A stretch of DNA of 64,000 nt from Kribbella soli (GTDB lineage: Bacteria; Actinomycetota; Actinomycetes; Propionibacteriales; Kribbellaceae). Both the position numbers and the translations under genes were made by a program. Positions 51,868-60,761 of the stretch are shown here, in pieces. The notes beneath the pieces are model-generated. The model searched no databases and was not told where the DNA came from. It saw only the letters and a list, made by a program, of their open reading frames with translations. The stretch's first letter is position 1. The number at the start of each line of letters is the position of its first letter. Location of the stretch: positions 620,001 through 684,000 of the forward strand of contig NZ_SJJZ01000002.1 in assembly GCF_004331345.1 (NCBI RefSeq), given 5' to 3'.

Positions 51868-53205
51868 ATGGCCTCGCATCTCCTTCCCGTCCTCGGCGAT
51901 GGCGAGCTCGTTGAGCTCGACGCCGACCTCACCCGGGCCGCGGTCACCGCGCTCGCGGTGACCGCCGTCGATCCCGGTGGCGTGCCTCGCGCGAAGTTCG
52001 TGCCGCGCGAGAAGATCGCGGAGACGCACCGGTCCGGGCTGGGGGCGGCACCGAGCTGGCATGTCTTCTGCATCGACAACGGCATCGCGTTCACGCCTGA
52101 GCTGGGCGTGCTCGGTGACCAGCGGCTGCGTCCCGACCTGCGCGCGCTGCGCGTGCTCGGCGGTGGCCTGGCCTGGGCGCCGGCGGAATTCCATGAACAG
52201 TCCGGCTCGCCCTCGCTGCTGTGCACACGCGGGCGGCTACGGGAAACGGTGGACGAGTTGGCGTCACTCGGCGTGACCGCTACCGTCGGCTGCGAGGTCG
52301 AGTTCGTGCTCACCGCCGCCGACGGCGCGGCGCTGACCGAACGCCCGTGGAACTGCTACGGCCTGACCGCAGGGCTGGACCGGGAGGACTTCCTCCTGCG
52401 ACTGCTCGACGACTGCCGAACCGCCGGGCTCGACGTCGAGCAGTGCCATGCCGAGTACGGCGACGACCAGTACGAAATCTCGTTCTCCCCCACCGATCCG
52501 GTCGCCGCGGCCGACATGGTGGTACTGGCGCGCATCGTGATCGGCCGCGCGGCGCGGCGCTCAGGGCTTGCCGTGTCGTTCTCGCCGGTGCCGTTCGCGG
52601 GTGGTAGCGGCAACGGGGCCCACATCCATGTCTCGCTCGATCGCGACGGTACGCCGATGCTGTCCGGAGGGCCCGGATCGCACGGGCTGACCGTGGAGGG
52701 CGAGTCGGCGATCGGCGGCATCCTCGCCGGGCTGCCCGGCGTGGTCGGCGTGCTCGCCGGGTCCGTGCTGTCGGGTCAGCGGCTGCTTCCCGGGCACTGG
52801 TCGGGCGCGTTTGCCTGCTGGGGACTGGAGAACCGCGAGGCCGCAGTGCGTCTGTGCGCGGTCGAGGCAGGCAGCGCCAACATCGAGGTCAAATGTGTCG
52901 ACCCGTCCGCCAACCCCTACCTCGCGACCGCGGTCGTGCTCGGATTGATCGTGGACGGACTGCGGCGCAGGACCCCGCTGCCGGCCGAGGCCACCACTCA
53001 TCCGGCCGACGCGCAGCACCGGACACTGCCTACCGATCAGACCGCGGCGCTGGACGCGCTCCGGGAGTCGGCCCAGGCCAAACACATACTCGGCGCAGGC
53101 CTGCTGTCCGCGCTGCTGGCCGTACGGCGGCACGAGGTGACCGCCTTCGAAGGACAGGATCCGTCCGCAGTGGCCGACAGGTTGCGGTTCGCGTGGTCGG
53201 CATGA
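51868..53205 (+). CDS. Glutamine synthetase-like ligase (FluG C-terminal half type)
   Basis: Protein of 445 residues with GS fold motifs: GCEVEFVLT (metal Glu), EISFSPTDPVAAAD, GNGAHIHVS (metal His region) and ENREAAVRLC, then SANIEVKCVDPSANPYLATA. The usual RxEFRxPD pattern is IEVKCVD here, so it is a divergent, probably gamma-glutamyl-amine ligase rather than a housekeeping enzyme. ATG at 51868. Followed at once by a 41-codon ORF and a FluG-type amidohydrolase; in fungal FluG both activities are fused in one chain. Confidence 0.85.
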   Translation: MASHLLPVLGDGELVELDADLTRAAVTALAVTAVDPGGVPRAKFVPREKIAETHRSGLGAAPSWHVFCIDNGIAFTPELGVLGDQRLRPDLRALRVLGGGLAWAPAEFHEQSGSPSLLCTRGRLRETVDELASLGVTATVGCEVEFVLTAADGAALTERPWNCYGLTAGLDREDFLLRLLDDCRTAGLDVEQCHAEYGDDQYEISFSPTDPVAAADMVVLARIVIGRAARRSGLAVSFSPVPFAGGSGNGAHIHVSLDRDGTPMLSGGPGSHGLTVEGESAIGGILAGLPGVVGVLAGSVLSGQRLLPGHWSGAFACWGLENREAAVRLCAVEAGSANIEVKCVDPSANPYLATAVVLGLIVDGLRRRTPLPAEATTHPADAQHRTLPTDQTAALDALRESAQAKHILGAGLLSALLAVRRHEVTAFEGQDPSAVADRLRFAWSA

Positions 53206-53327
53206 GCGATCAAGGAGCGATCCTGGACGAGGCGCGGCGCGGGCTGGACCTGCTGGACCGGGCCCTCACCGACATCGAGTCGGGCGGGTTCGACGACGAG
53301 AAGCCGGCCGGTCATGCGGGCTGGTGA
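53202..53327 (+). CDS. 41-codon ORF bridging the GS-like and amidohydrolase genes
   Basis: MSDQGAILDEARRGLDLLDR is followed by an acidic helical stretch and a short basic end. ATG overlaps the ligase stop (ATGA), and its last 14 nt overlap the start of the amidohydrolase, so translation of all three would be coupled. It may be a real small protein or merely a coupling device; no family recognised. Confidence 0.45.
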   Translation: MSDQGAILDEARRGLDLLDRALTDIESGGFDDEKPAGHAGW

Positions 53328-54453
53328 AAGCGTCATCGAGCTGGCCGCCGAGTTGCCGCTGATCGACCACCACTGCCACGGCGTACAGACCGGCACCGCG
53401 ACCGATGCGGAGGTGGAGCTGCTGGCCACCGAATCGAACTGGCCTGCCCCACCCGGCACGTCGGTGTTCGACAACCCGTTCGGGATCACGGTGCGCTCGG
53501 TGTGCGCGCCGTTGCTCGACTTGCCGCGGCATTGCACCGCAGAGGAATATCTTCGGCGCCGCGGCGAGCTGGGCGGCACGGAGGTCAGCGCGCGGCTGCT
53601 GGCTTCGAGCGGAACCGAGCGGTACCTGCTCGACACCGGCTTCCGGGCTTCGACGGTCATGACGCCGGACGAGATGGCGACCCTGACCGGCGCGGCTACC
53701 GAGGAGATCGTGCGCCTGGAAGCGCTCGCCGAGTCGATCGCGCCGGGCTGTACTGCCGCCGGCTTCGCCAGCGCGTTCGACGACGCGCTGGAGGCGGCCG
53801 CCGCAAACGCCGTTGGCGTCAAGTCGATCATCGCCTACCGGCACGGTCTCGACTTCGACCCGGCCCCACCGGAACCTGCGCAGGTAACCGCGGCCGCGGG
53901 CCGCTGGCTGACGGCAATCGAGGCAGGCTCACCGACGCGTCTCGCGGACCCGGTGCTGCTGCGGCATTTGTTGTGGCGGGCGGTGGAACTCCGTCAACCG
54001 ATCCAATTGCACGTCGGCTACGGCGACCCGGACATCGTGCTGCACCGCTGCGATCCGTCCCACCTCACCGGGTTCGCGCACGCGACACGTACGACCGGCG
54101 CTCGGCTGATGCTGCTGCACTGCTACCCGTACATCCGTCAGGCCGCGATTCTCGCGCAGCTCTTCCCGCATGTTTGGCTGGACACCAGCTCCGCCGTCAG
54201 CCATGCCGGGCCGTCCAGCCAGACGCTGGTGCGGGAGTCGCTGGAGATCGCGCCGATGCACAAGGTGCTCTACGCCTCGGACGCGTTCGGCCTGCCCGAG
54301 CTGTACGCGTGCGGATCGTGGCTCTGGCGCCGGGCCGTCGGCCGGGTGCTCGACGAGTGGCTGGCCGACGATCTGATCGGCGCGGCCGACGCGCGTCGCT
54401 ACGTCGAAATGCTGGGCCGCGGCAACGCCGTTCGAGCTTACGGTCTGGAGTAG
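53314..54453 (+). CDS. Amidohydrolase, FluG N-terminal half type
   Basis: Metal-dependent hydrolase of 379 residues with the TIM-barrel ligands LPLIDHHCHG (HxH), IQLHVGYGDPD (His), LMLLHCYPYIRQA (His) and LYASDAFG (Asp). Similar to the amidohydrolase_2 half of FluG and related nodulin/GS fusion proteins. With the GS-like ligase it could form and then cleave a gamma-glutamyl amide, as in amine or polyamine breakdown routes; that is inference. ATG 53314 is the first start placing HxH about 20 residues from the N-terminus. Confidence 0.85.
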   Translation: MRAGESVIELAAELPLIDHHCHGVQTGTATDAEVELLATESNWPAPPGTSVFDNPFGITVRSVCAPLLDLPRHCTAEEYLRRRGELGGTEVSARLLASSGTERYLLDTGFRASTVMTPDEMATLTGAATEEIVRLEALAESIAPGCTAAGFASAFDDALEAAAANAVGVKSIIAYRHGLDFDPAPPEPAQVTAAAGRWLTAIEAGSPTRLADPVLLRHLLWRAVELRQPIQLHVGYGDPDIVLHRCDPSHLTGFAHATRTTGARLMLLHCYPYIRQAAILAQLFPHVWLDTSSAVSHAGPSSQTLVRESLEIAPMHKVLYASDAFGLPELYACGSWLWRRAVGRVLDEWLADDLIGAADARRYVEMLGRGNAVRAYGLE

Positions 54454-54529
54454 ACAGTGATCGAGGTGATGGCCGAGCTTGGCGGCTTGCTTGCCCTGAG
54501 CCCCCATGAGAACTGCAACTGGGAACGAA

Positions 54530-54555
54530 CAGACCCCGCCCGCGGGCGGGGTCTG
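54530..54555. terminator. Bidirectional terminator between amidohydrolase and EF-G genes
   Basis: CAGACCCCGCCC-GC-GGGCGGGGTCTG: perfect 12-bp GC-rich stem with a 2-nt centre, followed on the plus strand by TTGCTTGGTT and on the minus strand by TTCGTTCCC. Position between two convergent stops fits termination in both directions. Confidence 0.88.
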
Positions 54556-54565
54556 TTGCTTGGTT

Positions 54566-56653
54566 CTACCGGGACGGAGTTTCCTCAGATCTCGCGCCTG
54601 GTGCCGGGACGTAGCCGGTGGTTCGGGTGGTGAAGGTTCCGCGGCCCTGGGTACGGCTGCGCAACTGCGTTGCATAACCGAACAACTCGGCCAGCGGAAC
54701 GGTGGCGACGATCACCATCGTGCCGGGTCGCGACGTCGTACCCGAAATCCGGCCACGCCGTGCCGCCAGGTCGCCGAGCACACCGCCCATGGCATCCTCA
54801 GGCACGGTCGCCGTGACCTCGGCGACCGGTTCCAGGAGCACCATCGCACTGGCACGCAGCGCTTCCCGGAGCCCCAGCCGGCCGGCCGTACGGAACGCCA
54901 TCTCCGAGGAGTCCTTCGAATGGGTGGCCCCATCCGTCAGCGTGACACGCACCCCCGTCACCGGGTGCCCGCCGAGTGGCCCCTCAGCCAGAGCATCCCG
55001 GCAGCCTGCTTCGACTGCGCGGACATACTCCTGCGGCACCCGTCCACCGACGACGACCGACCGGAACGCGAAGTTCTCCGTGCTGTCGTCATCAGCTACC
55101 TCCAGCGGTTCGACGTCGAGGGTGATCTGGGCGAACTGACCTGCCCCGCCGTCCTGCTTGACGTGCCGGTACACAAACCCGGACACCCCGCGCGCGACTG
55201 TTTCGCGGTAGGTCACCTGCGGCCGGCCGACCCCGACCTCCAGCCCGTGAGCGCGACGTACCTTCTCCACCGCGACCTCGAGGTGCAGCTCGCCCATTCC
55301 CGACAGCAGCGTCTGACCGGTCTCGGAATCGGTCCGGACCGTCAGCGAGGGGTCCTCCTCGACCAGCCGCGTCAGTGCCGACATGAGCCGGTCGGAGTCG
55401 ACGCTCTTGCGGGCCTCGACTGCCACGGCAACGACCGGGGCAGCCACGGCTGGAGGTTCGAGAACCAACGGTGCTGTCGGCGCGCACAAGGTGGCGCCGC
55501 CCCGTGCGGACTTCGGCCCGATGACCGCGACGATGTCGCCGGCGAACGCCTGCTGGACCTCCGCGTGCTGGTCGGCCTGCACCCGCAGGATCCGGCTGAT
55601 CCGCTCAGTACGTCCCGCGCCCGCGTCCACCACCGTGTCTCCCTTCCGAATCGTTCCCGAATACACCCGCAGGTACGTCAACCGCCCGGTGGCGGTCGAG
55701 CTGACCTTGAACACGAGCGCAGCGAACGGCGCCCTCGGGTCGGCGATCCGCTCCTGTACGACGCCGTCCGATATGCCGCGCACCGCAGGCACCTCTTGTG
55801 GCGAAGGCAGATAGGCGACCACGGCGTCCAGCAGCGGCTCGATCCCGCGGTTGCGGTACGCCGACCCGCACAGCACCACCACGCCGGTACCAGACCGGGT
55901 CAGGTCCCGCAGTGCGGCAGCCAGCGTTTCCGCCGAGACCGTTGACCGCGCATAGAACTCCTCCAGCGCGACCGGGTGGAGCTCGGCGACGGTCTCCTCG
56001 AGCAGCCGACGTCGTCGCTTCGCCTGTTCCAGAAGGGCATCGGGAACCTGACGCTCTGCAAAGGTGTCGTCGTTCCAGACATACGCCCGCATCCTGATCA
56101 GATCGATCACTCCACTGAAGCCGGCCTCCTGTCCTATCGGCAACTGGACCACCAGCGGCGTCACGTGCAACCGCTCGCGGATCGAGGCCACCGCTGCGTC
56201 GAGGTCGGCGCCGGGGCGGTCCATCTTGTTGACGAACGCGATCCGCGGCACCCCGTGCCGGTCGGCCTGGCGCCAGACCGACTCGCTCTGCGGTTCGACT
56301 CCCGCGACGGCGTCGAACAGCGCGACGGCACCGTCGAGCACCCGCAGCGAGCGCTCCACCTCGTCAGAGAAGTCGACGTGGCCCGGGGTGTCGATCAGGT
56401 TGATCGAGTGCCCGTCCCAGTCGCAGCTGACGGCTGCGGCGAAGATCGTGATCCCGCGATCGCGTTCCTGCGAGTCGAAGTCGGTGACGGTCGTGCCGTC
56501 GTGGACCTCACCGCGCTTGTGGATGGTGCCGGTGAGATACAGGATCCGTTCGGTGACGGTGGTCTTGCCTGCATCGACATGGGCGAGAATGCCGACATTG
56601 CGCAGGCCGGACAGCGGGTGGTTCTGTTGTCGGAGGTCAAGGTTTGTACGCAT
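54566..56653 (-). CDS. Elongation factor G paralogue
   Basis: Translational GTPase of 695 residues, full EF-G length. G1 [10 protein letters not shown]2 DRGITIF, G3 DTPGHVDF, G4 NKMD, G5 GSAYRNRG. Domains II to V are present (domain IV near [12 protein letters not shown], domain [18 protein letters not shown]). It is not in a str operon (no rpsL/rpsG/tuf neighbours), so it is a second EF-G, as in other actinobacteria. A role in ribosome rescue or in resistance to fusidic acid or tetracycline is possible but not shown. ATG 56653. Confidence 0.9.
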   Translation of the reverse strand: MRTNLDLRQQNHPLSGLRNVGILAHVDAGKTTVTERILYLTGTIHKRGEVHDGTTVTDFDSQERDRGITIFAAAVSCDWDGHSINLIDTPGHVDFSDEVERSLRVLDGAVALFDAVAGVEPQSESVWRQADRHGVPRIAFVNKMDRPGADLDAAVASIRERLHVTPLVVQLPIGQEAGFSGVIDLIRMRAYVWNDDTFAERQVPDALLEQAKRRRRLLEETVAELHPVALEEFYARSTVSAETLAAALRDLTRSGTGVVVLCGSAYRNRGIEPLLDAVVAYLPSPQEVPAVRGISDGVVQERIADPRAPFAALVFKVSSTATGRLTYLRVYSGTIRKGDTVVDAGAGRTERISRILRVQADQHAEVQQAFAGDIVAVIGPKSARGGATLCAPTAPLVLEPPAVAAPVVAVAVEARKSVDSDRLMSALTRLVEEDPSLTVRTDSETGQTLLSGMGELHLEVAVEKVRRAHGLEVGVGRPQVTYRETVARGVSGFVYRHVKQDGGAGQFAQITLDVEPLEVADDDSTENFAFRSVVVGGRVPQEYVRAVEAGCRDALAEGPLGGHPVTGVRVTLTDGATHSKDSSEMAFRTAGRLGLREALRASAMVLLEPVAEVTATVPEDAMGGVLGDLAARRGRISGTTSRPGTMVIVATVPLAELFGYATQLRSRTQGRGTFTTRTTGYVPAPGARSEETPSR

Positions 56654-57045
56654 GGGCCGATGGCCTTTCCGATGATCCGGATCGGGACAGCGCGATTCGC
56701 GGACGAAGCGACCTGTGTCAGGCCACGCGCCATATCCCCGGCGGCGCGGAATGCAGCCGCTGGCAGGGCAGGCTCGATCAGTTCGTCACGGACAGGGGCC
56801 GACCGCGCAGCCGGCACCTGACACACGAAGACACCAGGATCACGTCGTACCGAGACTGGGAAACACTCACAGCGATGCGGTAACGCACGGCCGGGCTCCC
56901 CTCACTCGTCAAAGCGCCTGCCCTCGCGGCGGCGCTCAGTTCGATCCAAGGGTAAGGGGACCCGCGATGCCGGACCACCGGATTTCACCGCAGGACCGGA
57001 CCGACCGTACGCGCTGCGCCCTGCGCGGCCGAGGTAGCGTGCTGT
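56654..57045. other. 392-bp leader/intergenic region upstream of the EF-G paralogue
   Basis: Contains no gene I can support. Minus-strand frames up to 66 codons exist but show no familiar pattern; a leader peptide controlling the EF-G gene cannot be ruled out. No strong dyads noted. Confidence 0.35.
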
Positions 57046-57651
57046 ATGGCCACCATCGACGACCTCGCCGGGCTGCTGGTGGCCATCGCGGCGGGTGACC
57101 GCACGGTCGTCAAGGCATCACTCGACGCCGGACCCCGGTTGGCGACGGCACGGTTGGCGCGACGCGAAGAAAGCTTCATGACCGAGTGTCAGGCGCAGGT
57201 CTACGAAGGCGACACGGCGCTGCACGTCGCAGCGTTCGCGTACGACGTCGAGCTCGCCGAAGACCTGGTGGCGCGCGGCGCCGACATCGGCGCCCGCAAC
57301 CGCCGCGGCGCCGAACCTCTGCATGCAGCCGTCAGCGGCGGACCCGGCGGAACGCACTGGAACCCGCTCCGCCAGCAGGCGATCATCGAATACCTCATCG
57401 AAGCAGGAGCCGACCCGAACGCCGCCGCACTGGGCGGGGTCACCCCCATGCACCGAGCCGCCCGAAACCGGTGCTCAGCGGCCGTCGAGACACTCCTGCG
57501 CCTGGGCGCGAATCCTCGCCTGGCGAACGACCACGGCTCAACTCCGGCCGACCTCGCCCACTGGACCACAGGCCGCGGCGGCTCAGGCTCCGAGGCAGCC
57601 AAACTCGAACAGCGAGCCATCATCCAACTCCTCAACAACGCCACGGCCTGA
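57046..57651 (+). CDS. Ankyrin-repeat protein
   Basis: Cytosolic protein of 201 residues with three or four ankyrin units: GDTALHVAAFAYDVELAEDLVARGAD, GAEPLHAAVSGG and GVTPMHRAARNRCSAAVETLLRLGAN recognisable by their TxLHxA and LLxxGA cores, then GSTPADLAHW. Ends with a helical tail. Probably a protein-interaction module; partner unknown. ATG 57046. Confidence 0.88.
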   Translation: MATIDDLAGLLVAIAAGDRTVVKASLDAGPRLATARLARREESFMTECQAQVYEGDTALHVAAFAYDVELAEDLVARGADIGARNRRGAEPLHAAVSGGPGGTHWNPLRQQAIIEYLIEAGADPNAAALGGVTPMHRAARNRCSAAVETLLRLGANPRLANDHGSTPADLAHWTTGRGGSGSEAAKLEQRAIIQLLNNATA

Positions 57652-57699
57652 AGCCCGGCGAGCGCTTGAGTCCGACGACGTGGTGGGGATGATGGGACG

Positions 57700-58515
57700 A
57701 TGAGCCCTTCGTCGAACGGTTGGCCTGTGGTGCTCCTGCACGGGTGGCCGGTCACGGAGACGCATTGGCAAGGCCTGCTGCCAATCCTGCGTCGCAGCGG
57801 TTTCACATCCGTTCCGGTCACCCTGCCGGGGCTTGGCAAGCCGGCCGAGAGCACACCAAGTTTCAGGAAGAGCGACCTTGCGCACCGCCTCGGCAACGAT
57901 CTGAGCGAGCGCGGACTTGCCCGCTTCTCGCTGGTAGGCCACGACTGGGGTGGAACGGTCGCGATTCTCCTGACCGCTGCAATGCCCCAGGCGGTGAACG
58001 CGGTCGTGATCGAAGAGGAGATCCTCCCCGGGATCGACATCGACATCCCCGCACCAGGCGCTGAGCACTATCCGTCCTGGCACGGACCGTTCAACCGCAC
58101 ACCCGGCCTCGCCGAACAGCTCGTCCCGGGCCGGGAAGACGCCTACTACGGGACCTTCCTCCGGCAGAGCGCCGGCCCGCCAGGGCTCGCCCCGGATACA
58201 GTCCGTTCCTACATCGACGCCTACACGACGGCCGATGCTCTGGAAGCCGGGCTCGGCTACTACCGATCCCGAGCCGACGACATCGCCGACGTCCAACGGC
58301 TCCAACAGAATCCGATCCACACGCCCGTGCTCGCGATCGGAGGACGATACGCGATGGGCTCCGCCGTCGCGGACGGCCTCCGCACGCTCTCCACAGACGT
58401 CACCGGCCTCGTCCTGGAACGATCCGGCCATTACCCCGCCGAGCAAGAACCCGAACCCGCCGCCGAAGCCATCATCGAGTTCCTCCAACGACACCGCGAT
58501 CAGCCGGCCCCATAA
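57700..58515 (+). CDS. Alpha/beta hydrolase, epoxide hydrolase-like
   Basis: Protein of 271 residues. Oxyanion HGWP near residue 14, nucleophile elbow VGHDWGG (Asp nucleophile, as in epoxide hydrolases and haloalkane dehalogenases), and a late ERSGHYPAEQEP His. A cap region lies between. No signal peptide. ATG 57700, about 50 bp after the ankyrin gene. The C-terminal coding sequence is very rich in C and A. Confidence 0.87.
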   Translation: MSPSSNGWPVVLLHGWPVTETHWQGLLPILRRSGFTSVPVTLPGLGKPAESTPSFRKSDLAHRLGNDLSERGLARFSLVGHDWGGTVAILLTAAMPQAVNAVVIEEEILPGIDIDIPAPGAEHYPSWHGPFNRTPGLAEQLVPGREDAYYGTFLRQSAGPPGLAPDTVRSYIDAYTTADALEAGLGYYRSRADDIADVQRLQQNPIHTPVLAIGGRYAMGSAVADGLRTLSTDVTGLVLERSGHYPAEQEPEPAAEAIIEFLQRHRDQPAP

Positions 58516-58959
58516 GGCCTCACCGTGCATGTTGGTGCCGACAGCGGTCTGGTCGTGACGAGGGGCGGCAGCGACCGAGGTCCGGTGATCGCGATGGACG
58601 GAGGTCGGTTCGTCATGCGCGGGCCTCCGAGTTCCCAAGAGCGGAACCAGACTGACCTAACTGCGATGGTGGGGTTCACCGTCGCAGCGGGTTTCCGGGC
58701 ACGACAAAGTGTCGTGAACGCTATGCCCGGTTCCGGCGACACGTCACGTGACATCCATTGCAACAACATGCAATCTTCAGCATCAACTGACGAGGGGGCC
58801 CGAAATGGTTCCGCTCAGAGTGGCGTACCCATGCGCTCCGACGCATCGTCGATGATGCACGCCGATATGCCGAGCTGCGGTTCGCCCGCCCCTGAATCGC
58901 TATGGCTATCCACGCCGCTAGAGCTCGAGGCAGCGGCGACAACCTACCGGCATTGACCG
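58516..58959. other. 444-bp gap with three dyads
   Basis: No convincing gene. Three perfect dyads lie close together: CACGACA-AAG-TGTCGTG (58700-58716, flanked by CCGGG/CCCGG), GTCACGTGAC (58743-58752) and ATTGCA-ACAACA-TGCAAT (58757-58774). They may be operator sites left from a lost gene, or a terminator (the first one) for the hydrolase. Confidence 0.5.
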
Positions 58960-59820
58960 CTATGGCCACGTCGCCTGGTCGACCTGCTCGCTCGCGACCC
59001 GGATCTGCAGCTCGGCACGTATCGCAGGATCGAGTCCGCCGGAGTCGACCAGCACGTCCTCGCGTCGGCGACGGGCGAGCCGGATGACGCATTCAGCGAC
59101 CAGCGCCGGCCACAAGGCATCGCGGCGGGGCTCATGCGCGCCGATCAGGTTTACAACCAGCGCGTCGATGGGCTCAAGATCCAACCAGCGCCCGGGTGGC
59201 ACGGTGGAAGACTCCGCGCGATCGATCCAGCGGACGGTGGTCGTGGCGGGCTCGTCCGCATCCCGTGGCGCAGAAGGAATCTGAGCGGCGGATACCTCCG
59301 GCTTTCCTGGTGCGTCTCGCGCGGGGGAAGGCGGAGTGACCGACGTCCCCGGGGTCAACGACAGCGTGATCGGCGTACGCCCGGTGCCGCCGGACAGTTG
59401 CAACCTCGCCTCGGACTGGACGACTGGGCTGAGCGCGTCGAGGGAGTGCGCGACGAAATAGCCATCCGGCGCTTGGGCCACGATCCGTGACAGCGGACCG
59501 GCGAAACTAATGCCGCGCTCCTCGTCGTGGAGTTCCGTGAAGAGGATGCGCGCCTGCGGAAAGTGGCCCCGCAAGATGGCGAGTGCCGAACCGCTCACGA
59601 CGGGTGTCAGCACGATGTTCGCGGAGTGCGGTGCGGACCTCATGTCGACGACGGCGTACCCCGGGCCGAGCATCTCGCTCAGCTCCGCCCGAGCCAGTTT
59701 CGACAGAGGCATGGCGGTCACCACGAGTACCGTCGAACCGGCGCCCTGCTCGGGCGTTCTGGTCAACAAATACTCCTTCGGGTGTCGCTTCAAGTCCGTC
59801 TTGGCAAGGTCGCCGATCAT
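58960..59820 (-). CDS. Hypothetical protein
   Basis: Protein of 286 residues: a possible N-terminal alpha/beta domain (STVLVVTAMPLSKLARAEL, ARILFTELHDEERGI), a proline-rich linker, and a C-terminal helical part (EPRRDALWPALVAECVIRLARRRREDV). No family recognised. ATG 59820 lacks a good ribosome site; a GTG upstream (about 59865) is possible. Divergent from the zinc-ribbon protein gene by 106 bp, so the two may be functionally linked. Confidence 0.55.
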   Translation of the reverse strand: MIGDLAKTDLKRHPKEYLLTRTPEQGAGSTVLVVTAMPLSKLARAELSEMLGPGYAVVDMRSAPHSANIVLTPVVSGSALAILRGHFPQARILFTELHDEERGISFAGPLSRIVAQAPDGYFVAHSLDALSPVVQSEARLQLSGGTGRTPITLSLTPGTSVTPPSPARDAPGKPEVSAAQIPSAPRDADEPATTTVRWIDRAESSTVPPGRWLDLEPIDALVVNLIGAHEPRRDALWPALVAECVIRLARRRREDVLVDSGGLDPAIRAELQIRVASEQVDQATWP

Positions 59821-59926
59821 ATTGTCGCTGCCACTGACTCCCGGGTCGCGGTCCGACACCCTTGCTTCGGCGGTTGGTGGTCGGCTGGTTTCGTTGATTG
59901 GTGGTGGCGCGGTTAGGGTCTGCCGG

Positions 59927-60526
59927 GTGTCCAGCTTCGATGTCGCCGCGTCAGACCGCACAGTGCAGGATGTAGAGGATCGCGCTTGGCGCGAAGTGTC
60001 GGACGTCGGTGTCGCCGCCGCCCGGATCGAGTGGGCGGGCGCCGCGCGGGAGCTGCTGATCGTCGCAGCCAAGAAGTACCAGGCACTCAGGCAGCAGAAG
60101 GACATCGCCGCGGGCGTGCAGGAGTTGACCGGCATCCGCACCAAGCAACCGGCCCGGCAGTGGATCGGTGGCGTGCTCGCCGAGGTGTCCGCGGAGAGCC
60201 TGCGGCGCGGTGAGCCGATGTTGTCGGCGCTGTGCGTCAATCCCGACGAGAGCGTCTTCGACGGGTACGCCGCGATCGTGGGTGCGGCAACAGGTACCAC
60301 TCCCCCGGACGCGGATGTGCACGCCTCGCACGAGCGCGTCGCCAGCTACCGTCACTTCGAGGCGGCAGGCCTGCCCGCCGACGGTGGCAGCGCGATGATC
60401 CCGGCGAAGCTCGCCGCCGCCCGCGCGCGGGCCCGCAAGGCCGCGATCGCCGAGCGCCCGATCAACAAGTGCCCCCTGTGCAACCTGCAGACCCCGGCCA
60501 ACGGGATCTGCGACACCTGCGCCTGA
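59927..60526 (+). CDS. Hypothetical protein with C-terminal zinc ribbon
   Basis: Protein of 199 residues. Mostly helical (WREVSDVGVAAARIEWAGAA, ELLIVAAKKYQALRQQKDIA), ending in CPLCNLQTPANGICDTC, a four-cysteine ribbon that probably binds zinc. GTG 59927 chosen from the frame; the ribosome site is weak (AGGG). Function unknown. Paired divergently with the preceding gene. Confidence 0.6.
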   Translation: MSSFDVAASDRTVQDVEDRAWREVSDVGVAAARIEWAGAARELLIVAAKKYQALRQQKDIAAGVQELTGIRTKQPARQWIGGVLAEVSAESLRRGEPMLSALCVNPDESVFDGYAAIVGAATGTTPPDADVHASHERVASYRHFEAAGLPADGGSAMIPAKLAAARARARKAAIAERPINKCPLCNLQTPANGICDTCA

Positions 60527-60606
60527 TCGCAGTTGTCACCACACGAGGTGACCCGCGGCGAGGTGAGCGGGCAGAGGCTACGTTGGACTGGGTCAGTTGA
60601 GGTTAG

Positions 60607-60720
60607 CAGTCGCTGCAGATGGCGATGCTCGTGGTCAGCATCCTGCCGATCCTGTTCGTCTACCCGTTCCTTCAGAAGCACTTCGCCAAGGGGATCATGA
60701 TCGGCGCCGTGAAGGGTTGA
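60607..60720 (+). pseudogene. C-terminal relic of a sugar ABC transporter permease (MalG type)
   Basis: After a TAG, the frame reads MAMLVVSILPILFVYPFLQK and ends KGIMIGAVKG, the standard last helix and ending of carbohydrate ABC permeases (CUT1 family). The upstream part of the gene is missing. Its terminator, directly after the stop, is preserved, which shows the piece was cut from the 3' end of an operon. Confidence 0.75.
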
Positions 60721-60755
60721 CCACCAGGGCCCCGGCAACGTCGAGGCCCTGGTGG
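60721..60755 (+). terminator. Terminator left with the permease relic
   Basis: CCACCAGGGCC, 13-nt loop, GGCCCTGGTGG: a perfect 11-bp stem starting at the base after the relic's TGA, followed by TTCGG. It also faces the end of the convergent pseudogene. Confidence 0.75.
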
Positions 60756-60761
60756 TTCGGG

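Noticed and set aside
56778..56978. 66-codon minus-strand frame as a leader peptide of the EF-G paralogue
   Set aside because: No attenuator structure or convincing ribosome site; left as a possibility only.
58525..58956. 143-codon plus-strand frame after the hydrolase gene
   Set aside because: No ribosome site, no family pattern, and the DNA is dominated by dyads; treated as non-coding.
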